A DNA stretch of 64,000 nt. It comes from Nitrosococcus wardiae. Its GTDB lineage: Bacteria > Pseudomonadota > Gammaproteobacteria > Nitrosococcales > Nitrosococcaceae. The notes beneath the pieces were generated by a model, which searched no databases, was not told the DNA's origin, and worked only from the letters and a program-made list of their open reading frames with translations. Location of the stretch: NCBI RefSeq assembly GCF_004421105.1, contig NZ_CP038033.1, positions 2,003,659-2,067,658 on the forward strand, given 5' to 3'. Positions 8,766-18,172 of the stretch are shown in pieces. How positions within the stretch are numbered: the first letter of the stretch is position 1; every line of letters starts with the position of its first letter. The translations under genes and the position numbers were made by a program.

Positions 8766-10757
8766 ATGGGCTTAAGCCCGGCTAGTTGCCAGAGAATACC
8801 CATGCAGGAACTACTGTGGAAACCATCGAGCACTCAGGTGGAGCAGGCCCAGCTGACTCGGTTTCTGCGCACTGTCCAGGATCAATTCGGGGCTAAGATC
8901 GCAGATTACCCCTCCCTTTATGCCTGGTCGATCCAGCAACCTGAGGATTTTTGGGCGGCGGTTTGGCATTTCTGTGAAGTGCAGGCTTCTCAGTCCTGGG
9001 AGACCGTCCTAAAAGGGGGCGACCAGATGCCGGGGGCGCGCTGGTTTGTGGGTAGCCGGTTGAATTTTGCCGAGAATCTGCTGCGCTACCGAGATGAAAG
9101 ACCGGCCCTGGTATTTCGCGGCGAAGATGGCCGTAGATGCTCCCTCAGTTATCAAGAACTTTATCTCCAAGTGGCGCGCTTGGCCGAGGTCTTGAAAGGG
9201 GCTGGCGTGGATGTCGGCGATCGGGTGGCAGGGTGGATGCCCAATAGACCGGAGACCGTTATCGCCATGTTGGCCACCACTAGCCTAGGCGCCATTTGGT
9301 CTTCTTGCTCGCCGGATTTTGGCATCAATGGGGTACTGGATCGTTTTGGACAAATCGAGCCTAAAGTGTTGTTTGCCGCCGATGGTTATGATTACAAGGG
9401 CAAGCCCATTGATTCCCTGCCTCGCCTTACCAAAATCATGGGGTCTTTGCCTAGCCTTCAGCAGGTGATTGTGGTGCCTTATCTCCACCCTTCACCAGAC
9501 CTGACCTCAATCCCCAAGGCTCAAAATTATGAGGCCGTTGCGGGAGGAGGGGGAAATCCTCAGCTCTCTTTTGTCCAGCTCCCTTTCGATCATCCCATTT
9601 ATATTTTGTATTCTTCGGGGACTACTGGAGTGCCCAAATGTATTGCCCATGGAGCCGGCGGGACCCTAATCCAGCATCTCAAGGAATTGGTGCTCCATAC
9701 GGATCTGCAACGGGAAGATCGGATCTTCTATTACACCACCTGTGGCTGGATGATGTGGAACTGGCTGGTCAGCGCCCTGGCCACGGGGGCTACCGTGGTG
9801 CTCTATGATGGGGCGCCTTTTTATCCCCGACCAGAGAGTTTATGGGATATGGCCGCTGAGGAAGGAATTACTGTCTTTGGCACCAGTGCCAAGTATCTGT
9901 CGGGATTAGAAAAAGCCGGGGTCCAGCCGGCGCGCACCCATGATCTTGCTAGGCTTCGGGCCATTCTTTCCACGGGCTCTCCCTTGGCGCCCGAATCTTT
10001 TGACTATGTGTACCGGGACATTAAAGGAGATCTTCAGTTATCTTCCATTTCCGGCGGTACCGACATTGTGTCCTGCTTCGCCCTAGGCAATCCCATCCTT
10101 CCCGTCTATCGGGGCGAATTGCAATGCCGGGGCTTGGGGATGAAGGTGGAGATCTTTGATGAGGAAGGTCGTTCCATCAAGGAACAGAAAGGGGAGCTAG
10201 TGTGCACCGCTCCCTTTCCCTCCATGCCGGTTTTTTTCTGGAATGATCCAGAGGGTCAAAAGTACCGGGGGGCCTATTTCGAACGATTCCCTGGAGTCTG
10301 GACCCATGGGGATTATGCTGAGCTCACGGCCCATGGTGGCTTGATGATTTATGGCCGCTCCGACACGGTGCTTAATCCGGGGGGGGTGCGGATTGGCACC
10401 GCCGAGATTTATCGCCAGGTAGAAAAATTACCTGAGATTCTCGAGAGTCTGGCCATTGGGCAATCTTGGCAGGGGGATGTGCGGATTATTTTGTTCGTGA
10501 CCCTCCGGGAAGGCCGGACGTTGGACGAGGCCCTCATTACTCGCATTAAACAGACCATTCGTGACCACACCTCGCCCCGCCATGTGCCGGCCAAGGTGAT
10601 TCAAATCCCGGATATGCCTCGAACCCTGAGTGGCAAACTGGTGGAGTTAGCGGTCAGCCAGGTGATCCATGGCCGTCCCGTGAAAAATCTGGACGCCTTG
10701 GCCAATCCAGAAGCCTTGGACTATTTCCGGGATCGGCCGGAACTCCAGGGGCACTAA
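8766..10757 (+). CDS. aacS: acetoacetyl-CoA synthetase (acetoacetate-CoA ligase)
   Basis: An ANL-superfamily adenylate-forming enzyme that converts acetoacetate, ATP and CoA to acetoacetyl-CoA. The phosphate-binding signature YSSGTTGVPK lies near residue 280, and the hinge and A8 region is seen as YGRSDTVLNPGGVRIG, followed by a C-terminal PRTLSGKLVE that carries the catalytic Lys. At 663 aa it has the normal family length. The first ATG is at 8766. The ATG at 8802 (MQELLWKPS) matches the usual N-terminus of the family better, so the true start may be 12 codons downstream; neither has a strong ribosome site. An AcuI-type reductase follows 18 bp later, suggesting an operon for short-chain acyl-CoA metabolism. 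Bases 8952-9095 are duplicated in decayed form at the left edge of the window. Confidence 0.93.
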   Translation: MGLSPASCQRIPMQELLWKPSSTQVEQAQLTRFLRTVQDQFGAKIADYPSLYAWSIQQPEDFWAAVWHFCEVQASQSWETVLKGGDQMPGARWFVGSRLNFAENLLRYRDERPALVFRGEDGRRCSLSYQELYLQVARLAEVLKGAGVDVGDRVAGWMPNRPETVIAMLATTSLGAIWSSCSPDFGINGVLDRFGQIEPKVLFAADGYDYKGKPIDSLPRLTKIMGSLPSLQQVIVVPYLHPSPDLTSIPKAQNYEAVAGGGGNPQLSFVQLPFDHPIYILYSSGTTGVPKCIAHGAGGTLIQHLKELVLHTDLQREDRIFYYTTCGWMMWNWLVSALATGATVVLYDGAPFYPRPESLWDMAAEEGITVFGTSAKYLSGLEKAGVQPARTHDLARLRAILSTGSPLAPESFDYVYRDIKGDLQLSSISGGTDIVSCFALGNPILPVYRGELQCRGLGMKVEIFDEEGRSIKEQKGELVCTAPFPSMPVFFWNDPEGQKYRGAYFERFPGVWTHGDYAELTAHGGLMIYGRSDTVLNPGGVRIGTAEIYRQVEKLPEILESLAIGQSWQGDVRIILFVTLREGRTLDEALITRIKQTIRDHTSPRHVPAKVIQIPDMPRTLSGKLVELAVSQVIHGRPVKNLDALANPEALDYFRDRPELQGH

Positions 10758-10775
10758 ATCAAAGGAGGAACACTG

Positions 10776-11786
10776 ATGGAATCCTTTCGGGGTTTGCAAA
10801 TTGACCAGGAAAAGGGTGCTATCCATGCCCGGCTGGAAACCTTGCGCTTAGAGGATCTGGCTCCCGGTTCGGTGGTGATCCGGTCCCATTATTCCAGTGC
10901 CAATTATAAGGATGCCTTGGCGGCTACTGGCAAAGGCAAGATTCTGCGGCGTTTCCCCCTGGTGGGCGGCATTGATGTCTCAGGAGTCGTGGAGTCCTCA
11001 GATGATCCCCGCTTTCATCCAGGGGATAAAGTGGTGGTTACCGGCTATGGGTTGGGCAGTGATCACGACGGCGGCTATGCCGAATATGTTCGGGTGCCGG
11101 CAGACTGGGCGGTACCCTTGCCGGAAGGGTTAAGCCTGTATGACGCTATGGCCTTGGGAACGGCGGGCTTTACCGCCGCCTTGGCGATTCAAAGAATGGA
11201 GGACAACGGGCAGCAGTTGGTTCAGGGTCCTATCCTGGTTACAGGCGCGACGGGAGGAGTTGGGAATCTGGCCATTAATATGTTAGCAGGGTTGGGTTAC
11301 AAAGTGGTCGCTCTGACCGGTAAGTGGGAGGCGGCTGAAGATTTAGAAACTTTGGGAGCTTCCCAAATTCTATTTCGACAAGAATTAGAGATAGGCCAAC
11401 ATCCCCTGGAAAAAGGCCAATGGGGCGGGGCCATTGATACCGTCGGGGGGGAAATATTGGGCTGGCTCACGCGGACCGTATTGCCCTGGGGCAATATCGC
11501 CAGTATTGGTCTGGCAGGAGGAAGCGAGCTGCACACCACGGTTATGCCCTTTATTCTGCGTGGAGTGAGCCTTTTGGGAATTTCCTCTGCGGACTGCCCC
11601 ATGCCTTTGCGCCAACGTATTTGGCAGCGACTAGCTACAGATTTACGTCCCAGGCACCTCCATCAGATTGTCACTGGAGTAGTTTCCCTGGATAAGCTAT
11701 TGCCCGTTTTTGAGGAAATGCTGGCGGGAACCCATCGGGGAAGGACAGTGGTGCAGATCAAAGGGGATAATTCTTCTAGGGTGTGA
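10776..11786 (+). CDS. acuI: YhdH/YhfP-type quinone oxidoreductase, probable acrylyl-CoA reductase
   Basis: A medium-chain dehydrogenase/reductase without the zinc ligands, 336 aa, as expected for the YhdH/AcuI family, which reduces acryloyl-CoA to propionyl-CoA with NADPH. The family start (SANYKDALAATG), the IDVSGVV segment and the nucleotide-binding loop VTGATGGVGNLAINML (about residues 153-168) are visible. A strong AAAGGAGGAA site sits before the ATG and the gene begins 18 bp after aacS, so the two are probably cotranscribed. Substrate identity is inferred from the family. Confidence 0.88.
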   Translation: MESFRGLQIDQEKGAIHARLETLRLEDLAPGSVVIRSHYSSANYKDALAATGKGKILRRFPLVGGIDVSGVVESSDDPRFHPGDKVVVTGYGLGSDHDGGYAEYVRVPADWAVPLPEGLSLYDAMALGTAGFTAALAIQRMEDNGQQLVQGPILVTGATGGVGNLAINMLAGLGYKVVALTGKWEAAEDLETLGASQILFRQELEIGQHPLEKGQWGGAIDTVGGEILGWLTRTVLPWGNIASIGLAGGSELHTTVMPFILRGVSLLGISSADCPMPLRQRIWQRLATDLRPRHLHQIVTGVVSLDKLLPVFEEMLAGTHRGRTVVQIKGDNSSRV

Positions 11787-11872
11787 TTTTTACGCCTGTG
11801 AAGGTATTTTAGAGTTAGATGTGTTGGTCTAGAGAGGGAGAGTGCTGTACTCCTTAATCAGGGAAGTGAAAA

Positions 11873-13657
11873 ATGAAAATAGCGATGAGTGATCCTATGT
11901 CATTGAGCCGATCCTCAGACAGAGCGTTGTTATTACTACTCTCCTTAGTGACAGCAGTATTGGCCGCCTATACAGCCGAGCTGCATTCAAAGTCGACTGA
12001 GCAGTTTCAGGGAGCCGAGTCGGTCAAAGTAGACACGGTCGTTTTCCCAACTTCTTGCTCGCCCCAGGCTCAAGGGCATTTCGTGCGGGGCGTGACTGCA
12101 TTGCATTCCTTCTGGTATCCGCTGGCGCTTGATGAATTTCGCGAGTCCACCCGCGTTGATCCGAACTGCATGATGGGCTATTGGGGCGAGGCGATGGCCC
12201 ATAATCATCCGATCTGGGGCGACCCGCAAGAGACTGAGGTTGTGCGCAAGGTGATCGAGAACATCAAAATCACGCCAAAGCTGACGGCCCGTGAACGCGC
12301 TTGGTTAAATGCAGTCAGGGTTTTGTATGGCGAAGGCAATAGGCTGGCGCGCGACAAGGGCTATGCAGCGGCGATGGAGAAAATCTACCGAGATTACCCG
12401 AATGATCCAGAGGCGGCGCTCTTCTATGCACTTGCGCTAATGGGGACTGTTCGGTCGGAAGACCCCGCCGGTGCGCAGACTCGTTGGCACGCGGGTGAAA
12501 TCGTTGCGGCGGTTTACAAGGAAAATCCCTATCATCCCGGCGCGGCCCATTACCTCATCCACGCTTATGACGACCCTGCGCACGCCCACCTGGCGCTCGA
12601 CGCTGCGCGGCGCTATGCTGAAATTGCCCCCCAAGCGCCGCACGCATTGCACATGCCTTCTCATATTTTCCTGCAACTTGGGATGTGGCCGGAAGCCGCC
12701 GCCTCAAATGAAGCGTCCTGGGAGGCTTCGAACCAGTGGATACAGCAACAGAATTTGCCAATTAGTGAGCGCAGTTACCACAGTTTGCGCTGGCTGATGT
12801 ACATTTACCTGCAACAGGGCCGCTATGATAAGGCAAAAGAACAGCTCACATTAATGGGGGAAAGCCTTGCGCAATTTCCCCAAGACGACCCGCGCAATCT
12901 CATATTTGGAACATTCACTCACGCTGCTATGGCGGCGATTTTTGTGGTGGAGACCGAGCGCTGGGAAGCAGCGGAGCAATTGCTGCCGAAGGGCGGGGGG
13001 ATACAGGCTCAGACTGACAGCAGCTCTAACCCGATACAGACTAACCTGGCCATCGTCCAGACTCCGGCGATCTTCGCGCGCGCTCTGGCAGCCGCTGTGA
13101 AAAATTCTCCCCAAGCCCAGAAAAGCATAACTGAATTGCAAGCAATTCGGGAAAAGGCCTTGGGTGCGCCGGAGCCTTTCATTGCTGAAATAGGTGGGAT
13201 GACCGAGGTTCAGGAATGGGAGATCGAGGCTATAACCGCCGCCGCGAAGAACGACTTTGATAAGGCGATGGGAATGATGCAGAAGGCTACGGCGCTGGAG
13301 GAAGCAATGCCGCCACCATCAGGGCCACCTCTGGTGATTAAGCCATCCCACGAATTGTTTGGCGAGATTCTGCTGCGCGCGGGCCGCCCGCAAGAAGCCG
13401 TCGAGCAGTTTGCAATTTCCCTACGCCGGCATCCAAATCGCGCGCGTTCATTGTTGGGCGCAGCGCGCGCCGCAGCTCATAGTGGGGATACTCAGAGCGC
13501 GGTTAAGTTCTACAAGCAATTTGAACAGCAGTGGCGGCAGGCTGACGCCCAGTTGCCGGAATTGGGTGAAGCCCGGGATTACCTAAAGAGGGCAGATAGT
13601 GGAATAGTTGGCAAATCGCTTATGAGTTTGAATATAGTCCCCAGCTTCGGCAGGTGA
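11873..13657 (+). CDS. tetratricopeptide-repeat protein with N-terminal membrane anchor or signal
   Basis: A 594-aa protein with a hydrophobic N-terminal segment (about residues 17-35, LLLLLSLVTAVLAAYTA), consistent with export or a single anchor. The rest is helical and repeat-rich: early repeats around FVRGVTALHSFWYPLALDEF, a His-rich middle with HPGAAHYLIHAYDDP, and clear TPRs at the C-terminus (AGRPQEAVEQFAISLRRHP). It belongs to a widespread family of secreted TPR proteins of unknown function, probably a protein-interaction scaffold. Its TGA overlaps the ATG of the sulfotransferase gene by one base (TGATG), so the two are likely translated together. Confidence 0.8.
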   Translation: MKIAMSDPMSLSRSSDRALLLLLSLVTAVLAAYTAELHSKSTEQFQGAESVKVDTVVFPTSCSPQAQGHFVRGVTALHSFWYPLALDEFRESTRVDPNCMMGYWGEAMAHNHPIWGDPQETEVVRKVIENIKITPKLTARERAWLNAVRVLYGEGNRLARDKGYAAAMEKIYRDYPNDPEAALFYALALMGTVRSEDPAGAQTRWHAGEIVAAVYKENPYHPGAAHYLIHAYDDPAHAHLALDAARRYAEIAPQAPHALHMPSHIFLQLGMWPEAAASNEASWEASNQWIQQQNLPISERSYHSLRWLMYIYLQQGRYDKAKEQLTLMGESLAQFPQDDPRNLIFGTFTHAAMAAIFVVETERWEAAEQLLPKGGGIQAQTDSSSNPIQTNLAIVQTPAIFARALAAAVKNSPQAQKSITELQAIREKALGAPEPFIAEIGGMTEVQEWEIEAITAAAKNDFDKAMGMMQKATALEEAMPPPSGPPLVIKPSHELFGEILLRAGRPQEAVEQFAISLRRHPNRARSLLGAARAAAHSGDTQSAVKFYKQFEQQWRQADAQLPELGEARDYLKRADSGIVGKSLMSLNIVPSFGR

Positions 13658-14379
13658 TGTGCTCAACAGGTATCCCTCTCCCTTTTGCTATCGTTGCAGA
13701 TTTGCGTACCGGGTCTACCCTGCTATCGAGTAGTCTCAATAAGCACCCGCAGATCTGCTGTCGAGGGGAATTGCTACATCCAAACGATTTGCCGGACAAC
13801 CAGCTTTCCCGAGTCCGTCGGCATGACTTAAATGCCAGCGAATTGCTGCAGGCCGCCTTTGATGTTGCTTGTGTTCGTGCAGCCGGCTTCCGCGCCATGA
13901 TCTTCCGACCGGATCCCCAGGAGCAACCCCAATGGGCAGCTTTCTGGGATCGTCTGGCAATTTGGAAGTCTCTTCGTGTGCTCTTTCTCAAGCGCCGTGA
14001 CCCATTGGCACAGTATGCTTCTCTTTGCATTGCGCAGCAGACCGGGCAGTTTCACCCGGCAGCGGGAGATCCGATTCTCAGCGCAGAGCATCGTCCGCGG
14101 CTCCAAATCGATCCGGATGCCTTCCGCACGTGGGCAGAGCAGAGGCACCAGCTACGGAGTCACCGTAAAGCCCAACTGCAGGGCGTCCCCATCCTGGATC
14201 TTTCCTATGAAGAGCTCGTTTCCCAGTGGGATTTTACGATGCAGCAGATTCAGCGGTTTCTCGGCGTTGATATACGACCGCTCGCGCAAGCAAAACAGAA
14301 ACAGGAGCAGCGACCTCTCCGTTCCGTCATTCGCAATTATGAGCAGGTGCGCGGTATTGCCGACCACCTTCCCACATAG
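13657..14379 (+). CDS. sulfotransferase-family protein
   Basis: About 240 aa. The N-terminal RTGSTLL motif (about residues 17-23) is the 5'-phosphosulfate-binding loop of PAPS-dependent sulfotransferases, and FLKRRDPLAQYASL near residue 105 matches the 3'-phosphate-binding region. The length is slightly short for the Stf0 type but the fold elements appear in order. The ATG at 13657 overlaps the TPR gene stop (TGATG); a GTG one codon earlier is also possible. It presumably transfers sulfate to a carbohydrate or lipid; the acceptor is unknown. Confidence 0.8.
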   Translation: MCSTGIPLPFAIVADLRTGSTLLSSSLNKHPQICCRGELLHPNDLPDNQLSRVRRHDLNASELLQAAFDVACVRAAGFRAMIFRPDPQEQPQWAAFWDRLAIWKSLRVLFLKRRDPLAQYASLCIAQQTGQFHPAAGDPILSAEHRPRLQIDPDAFRTWAEQRHQLRSHRKAQLQGVPILDLSYEELVSQWDFTMQQIQRFLGVDIRPLAQAKQKQEQRPLRSVIRNYEQVRGIADHLPT

Positions 14380-14429
14380 CACTGCGCTTCATTCCTGGCA
14401 AGATAGGGCCCTCTGTTAGGTTGCTCTGT

Positions 14430-14870
14430 CAAAAATCATGCAAAAAGGGGAGGAAAAGCGGGGGGCACTGGTGCTAGTGGATCAGTGGCAGGTTTCATTC
14501 CCCGACGGCATTTTCGATCCGGTGGCTATGATTGCCACGCGCGTGAGGCTATTATCGACTCACTGAGGGCCGGGTTTACTGGGCTTAGGGTAGTCGCTGA
14601 TTGGATGCCTCCCGTGTGACTTCGGGAGGTGTGCCGTTGAAGACTCAGCCCTGCGATCTGGTAGCCCTGGTTGAGGAATGCGCAGAGGTGGCACAGACGG
14701 CAGCCGCCGAACACCGCATCGTAGTGCAATGTCTGGCAGCGGTCGAAGCCGTTGTGGACCCGCTGCGTATGGAACAGGTACTCGCCAATTTACTTGACAA
14801 CGCCACCAAATTCAGTCCACCGGGTAGCCAGATTGCGGTCGATGGCAGCGAATGGGGTGACATAGGCTCA
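14430..14870 (+). pseudogene. remnant of a MEDS-domain histidine kinase gene
   Basis: Two decayed pieces are readable on the plus strand. Around 14540-14620 a frame reads DSLRAGFTGLRVVADWM, which resembles the MEDS sensory domain (RecA/KaiC-derived), preceded by another MEDS-like stretch with frame changes near 14440-14560. From about 14640 to 14850 a frame encodes part of a histidine kinase ATPase domain, including VLANLLDNATKFSPPG (the N box). No complete reading frame links them. The remnant lies tail-to-tail with the hybrid kinase at 14878-16470. Confidence 0.6.
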
Positions 14871-14877
14871 ATAGCGC

Positions 14878-16470
14878 CTATTCCTCCCTCGGCTTTAGGG
14901 GGCGCCCCACGAGAGGCCCAGGGCCTTGGGGGCTCTGCAGGCCGCTGAAATTGGCGATAATTTCCTGAACCTGAGCCATATCCACCGGTTTACGCAAGTG
15001 ATGATCAAAACCTGCGGCGCGGGCTTGACGTATGTCCTCGGCCTGGGCGTAGCCGGTCATGGCCACCAGCACGGGGCGCTGTTCCATATCCAGGCGCCGC
15101 AGGCGGCGGGCGATTTCGAAACCGTTGAGTCCCGGCATACCCAAGTCTAGGAAGATCACGTCCGGCGGATCTTCCGCCGCTCGCTGAAGGGCGTTACTGC
15201 CTTTATAGCTGATGCTAACTCGATGGCCTAAAAGCTCCAAAATCTTGGCGAAGGAGTTAGCTACGTCAGGGTTATCGTCCACCACCAAGATGTGGCGAGT
15301 TGCATGGGTTGGGCTGTCGTTGGTGACGCTCTCCTTTGCTTGCTGATTGCCTGCGGCCAAAGGTAGGCGCAGGGTGAACTCGCTGCCTTTGCCGGGACCT
15401 TCACTGAAGGCGTGTACTGTACCCCCGTGCATTTCCACCAGCTTGCGCACCACGGTGAGCCCGATCCCCAGCCCGCCCAAAGAGCGGTCTAGGCTGCGTT
15501 CTCCTTGGCTGAAGAGATTAAAAACGCTTTCCACATTTTCTGGTGGGATGCCGATGCCTTCATCGCGTACCCGGATGGTCACTTGGTCGTTTTCCTGTTC
15601 CGCCTGCAGCCAAATACGACTGCCCTTGTCAGAATACTTGGCGGCGTTTTGCAGAAGATTGCCCAGCGCCTGGGCCAGCCGGGCGGTATCGCCGTTAACA
15701 GTAAGGGGAGTATCCGGAGCCGTGATTAACAGCGCCTGCCCCCGTTGCTTGGTCAGTGGCATAATCTGCTCCGCGGCTTGGCGGATAATTTCGTCTATGG
15801 TCACCGGAGCGCGCTGCAAGTTTACTTTGCCCCGCGTAATGCGGGCCACATCCAACAGGTCGTCCACCAACCGTATTAATTGGCCTGTTTGGCGCCGGAT
15901 CATATCAAAAGCCCATTGTTGCTCTCCGGTAAGGGGTTGTCCGCTCAGAGACAAGAGTTCGGTGGCGTTTTGAATGGGCGCTAGAGGGTTGCGTAGTTCG
16001 TGGCCCAGCATGGCCAAGAACTCGTCCCGATTGGCTACCGCCTGTTCCAGCTGGAGCAGCAAATCTCGCACCTGGTACTGGCGTATACGCGCCTGATAGG
16101 CAGCGCGGACAGCGCTCACCAGGGTTTTAATGCGTACCGGTCGATCTAGAAAGGAGACGGTTTGCTGGGCCTCCAGCCGTTGCAGGATCGGCAGATTAGC
16201 TCTAGATATTTCTTCACCGGCAGTGAGTACAATAATCGGCACCGCTGACCAAGCAGGCTGGGTTTCCAGTTTCTCGAACAAGACCTCCACACCGGGGCTT
16301 TGCAAGCTTTCACTGGTAAGCACTACCGCCACGGAGTCCTCGTCTAGGGTGTTCGCCAGGTCTTTCATGCTGAGATAGCTCACAGCCCTGAAGTTATGCC
16401 GGGTGAGGATATCCTGGGTGTATTGGGCATCCTTCCGCAGAACACAATGGATCAGAATGCTTTCGTCCAC
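14878..16470 (-). CDS. hybrid sensor histidine kinase / response regulator
   Basis: 530 aa. Residues 1-125 form a receiver-like fold but lack the phosphoacceptor Asp (VVLTSESL at the expected strand), so this is a pseudo-receiver input. His157 in LGHELRNPL is the phosphorylated His. The ATPase domain shows NLLQNAAKYSDKG, DEGIGIPPE and GLGIGL. The C-terminal receiver (about 393-515) has DD at 398-399 and Asp442 in FLDLGMPG. It is cytoplasmic with no membrane segments. It follows the KaiC-like ATPase gene by 8 bp, so the two are probably one operon and one signalling pathway, with the ATPase upstream. No DNA-binding output domain is present. Confidence 0.9.
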   Translation of the reverse strand: MDESILIHCVLRKDAQYTQDILTRHNFRAVSYLSMKDLANTLDEDSVAVVLTSESLQSPGVEVLFEKLETQPAWSAVPIIVLTAGEEISRANLPILQRLEAQQTVSFLDRPVRIKTLVSAVRAAYQARIRQYQVRDLLLQLEQAVANRDEFLAMLGHELRNPLAPIQNATELLSLSGQPLTGEQQWAFDMIRRQTGQLIRLVDDLLDVARITRGKVNLQRAPVTIDEIIRQAAEQIMPLTKQRGQALLITAPDTPLTVNGDTARLAQALGNLLQNAAKYSDKGSRIWLQAEQENDQVTIRVRDEGIGIPPENVESVFNLFSQGERSLDRSLGGLGIGLTVVRKLVEMHGGTVHAFSEGPGKGSEFTLRLPLAAGNQQAKESVTNDSPTHATRHILVVDDNPDVANSFAKILELLGHRVSISYKGSNALQRAAEDPPDVIFLDLGMPGLNGFEIARRLRRLDMEQRPVLVAMTGYAQAEDIRQARAAGFDHHLRKPVDMAQVQEIIANFSGLQSPQGPGPLVGRPLKPREE

Positions 16471-16478
16471 GTTATCTC

Positions 16479-18008
16479 CTAGCAGGAGCTGGGAAAGAGC
16501 AGGCCGTCTCTTGAAGTGTTGCCCACGAAGTGGGGGACACCGGTGAGCACTCCCTGGAAATCCCGCAGGGGCTCGCTTAAGCGTAGGCCATCGGGAGGCC
16601 CAATGCAGAGCTCGCGGATGGTGCGCTCGTGGTTGCCAGCACGTTTCTTAAAGACAGAGATGGCCTTGCGGACCTCGCCCTTGGCCTCAAAGTAGCGCAG
16701 CAATATCACTGTGTCCGCCAAGTTGCTCAGTTCCGCCGGGGTTTGCACTTCCGCACCTACGAAGCCGTGCTGGACTAAGGTCATCAGCGTAGTAACGCCC
16801 TTTTGGCGCAGATAGCCGAGCAGCTCATAAAGATGGAGGTTAAGGAAATTTTGTTCGGACATGGCCTGGAGATAGCCACTCAGACTGTCCAGCACTACCA
16901 GCCGGGTATCGTTGGCCTCCACTCGGTCACGCAAACGGACGGCGAATTCCCCCACGGACATAACGGCCGGATCGGCCGTCTCTAACCGAACTTTGCCAAC
17001 CTTCGCATACTCGGCCAGGGGCAAACCGATAACTTCGGCCCGGGCCAGCTGGATATCTACATCTTCGTCGAAAGTAAAATAAAGGGTATTTTCCCCCCTC
17101 TTGGCCGCCGAGGAGGCGTAGCTCATCGCTAGGCAGGATTTGCCGGTGCCTGCCGATCCCATTATCAGGCAACTAGTGCCGCAGTCGAGTCCGCCGCCTA
17201 ACAGAGTATCCATCCCGGCAATGCCGCTCGAAAGGGTCTGGCCACGGAATTTTTCCCCGTGGTGGGTGGTGGTCCGAAGGCGGGGAAAGACCTCCAACCC
17301 GCCCCGGGCGATATTACAATCATGATAGCCAGTGCGTACGTCTATGCTCCTGAGCTTACAGATGGTGAGTCGCCGTCGGTCAGGCCCGTATGCTGGGGAC
17401 CACCGTTCTAAGTTGATGATCCCATGGGCTAGGCTGCGCGGCTGGAAGTGGAAATTAGGATGGCTACTTTCGATCTCGTCGATGATCAAAGTGGTGCAGT
17501 TTCGGTGACTGAGAAATTCCCGGATACCTTGGATCTGGCGGCGGTAGCGCAGGGGATCATTGGCAATGAGTCGTAGCCCCGAGAGAGTATCTAGCACCAG
17601 CCGCTCAGGCCGCACCCGCTCTACTTCTTGGAGCACTTGGCTGGTGAGCTCTACCTCCGAAGGGTAGAATAGGGTGTACTGGTCGGTAACTACGGACGCA
17701 TCCTCGCCGCATGTCAGCACGAATACAGAGATGCCGTCTAGATTCCAGCCATGGGAGGCAGCGCTTTGCTTGAGTTCCTCACGGGTTTCGGAGAGAGACA
17801 CATAGAGGCATCGTTGGCCTCGCCGAACTCCTTCCAGGACGAATTGTAGGCCCAGTGTGGTTTTGCCAGTGCCACTCTCACCTTCTACTAAATAGAGACA
17901 TCCTTTGGGTAGCCCGCCCTTGAGGATTTCATCCAGCCCGGGAACGCCGATAGATTCTATTTCCTGCAGGGCTTCGCCATTACTGATGGTCATGTTGCTG
18001 TCTTGCAT
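16479..18008 (-). CDS. KaiC-like double RecA-domain signalling ATPase
   Basis: 509 aa with two tandem RecA/KaiC domains. Walker A motifs are GESGTGKTT (residues 43-51) and GSAGTGKS (284-291). Each domain has the KaiC-type strand after the loop (YVSLSETREEL; YFTFDEDVDIQ). This resembles the COG0467 ATPases that pair with histidine kinases, not the cyanobacterial clock itself: no kaiA or kaiB lies near. It is the first gene of a minus-strand operon with the hybrid kinase. The decayed MEDS-kinase remnant beyond the operon fits the known association of MEDS domains with KaiC-like proteins. Confidence 0.88.
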   Translation of the reverse strand: MQDSNMTISNGEALQEIESIGVPGLDEILKGGLPKGCLYLVEGESGTGKTTLGLQFVLEGVRRGQRCLYVSLSETREELKQSAASHGWNLDGISVFVLTCGEDASVVTDQYTLFYPSEVELTSQVLQEVERVRPERLVLDTLSGLRLIANDPLRYRRQIQGIREFLSHRNCTTLIIDEIESSHPNFHFQPRSLAHGIINLERWSPAYGPDRRRLTICKLRSIDVRTGYHDCNIARGGLEVFPRLRTTTHHGEKFRGQTLSSGIAGMDTLLGGGLDCGTSCLIMGSAGTGKSCLAMSYASSAAKRGENTLYFTFDEDVDIQLARAEVIGLPLAEYAKVGKVRLETADPAVMSVGEFAVRLRDRVEANDTRLVVLDSLSGYLQAMSEQNFLNLHLYELLGYLRQKGVTTLMTLVQHGFVGAEVQTPAELSNLADTVILLRYFEAKGEVRKAISVFKKRAGNHERTIRELCIGPPDGLRLSEPLRDFQGVLTGVPHFVGNTSRDGLLFPSSC

Positions 18009-18172
18009 TAATTAGGAATCATTGCTTAACTTTACTTTTTAATATGGGTCTTAATTCTTAGTGGGTCTCCAGGAAATTTCAACCCGATTTGTTGTGTTGT
18101 TTTTAGGGTAAAGTCACGGGCCTATCATCGTGATAGCTTTTACCCGCTCCGAAGAAGCAGGCTTCCCCCTCG

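Noticed and set aside
16479-18008. true circadian clock kaiC
   Set aside because: No kaiA or kaiB nearby. The partner is a hybrid histidine kinase, which is typical of KaiC-like signalling ATPases.
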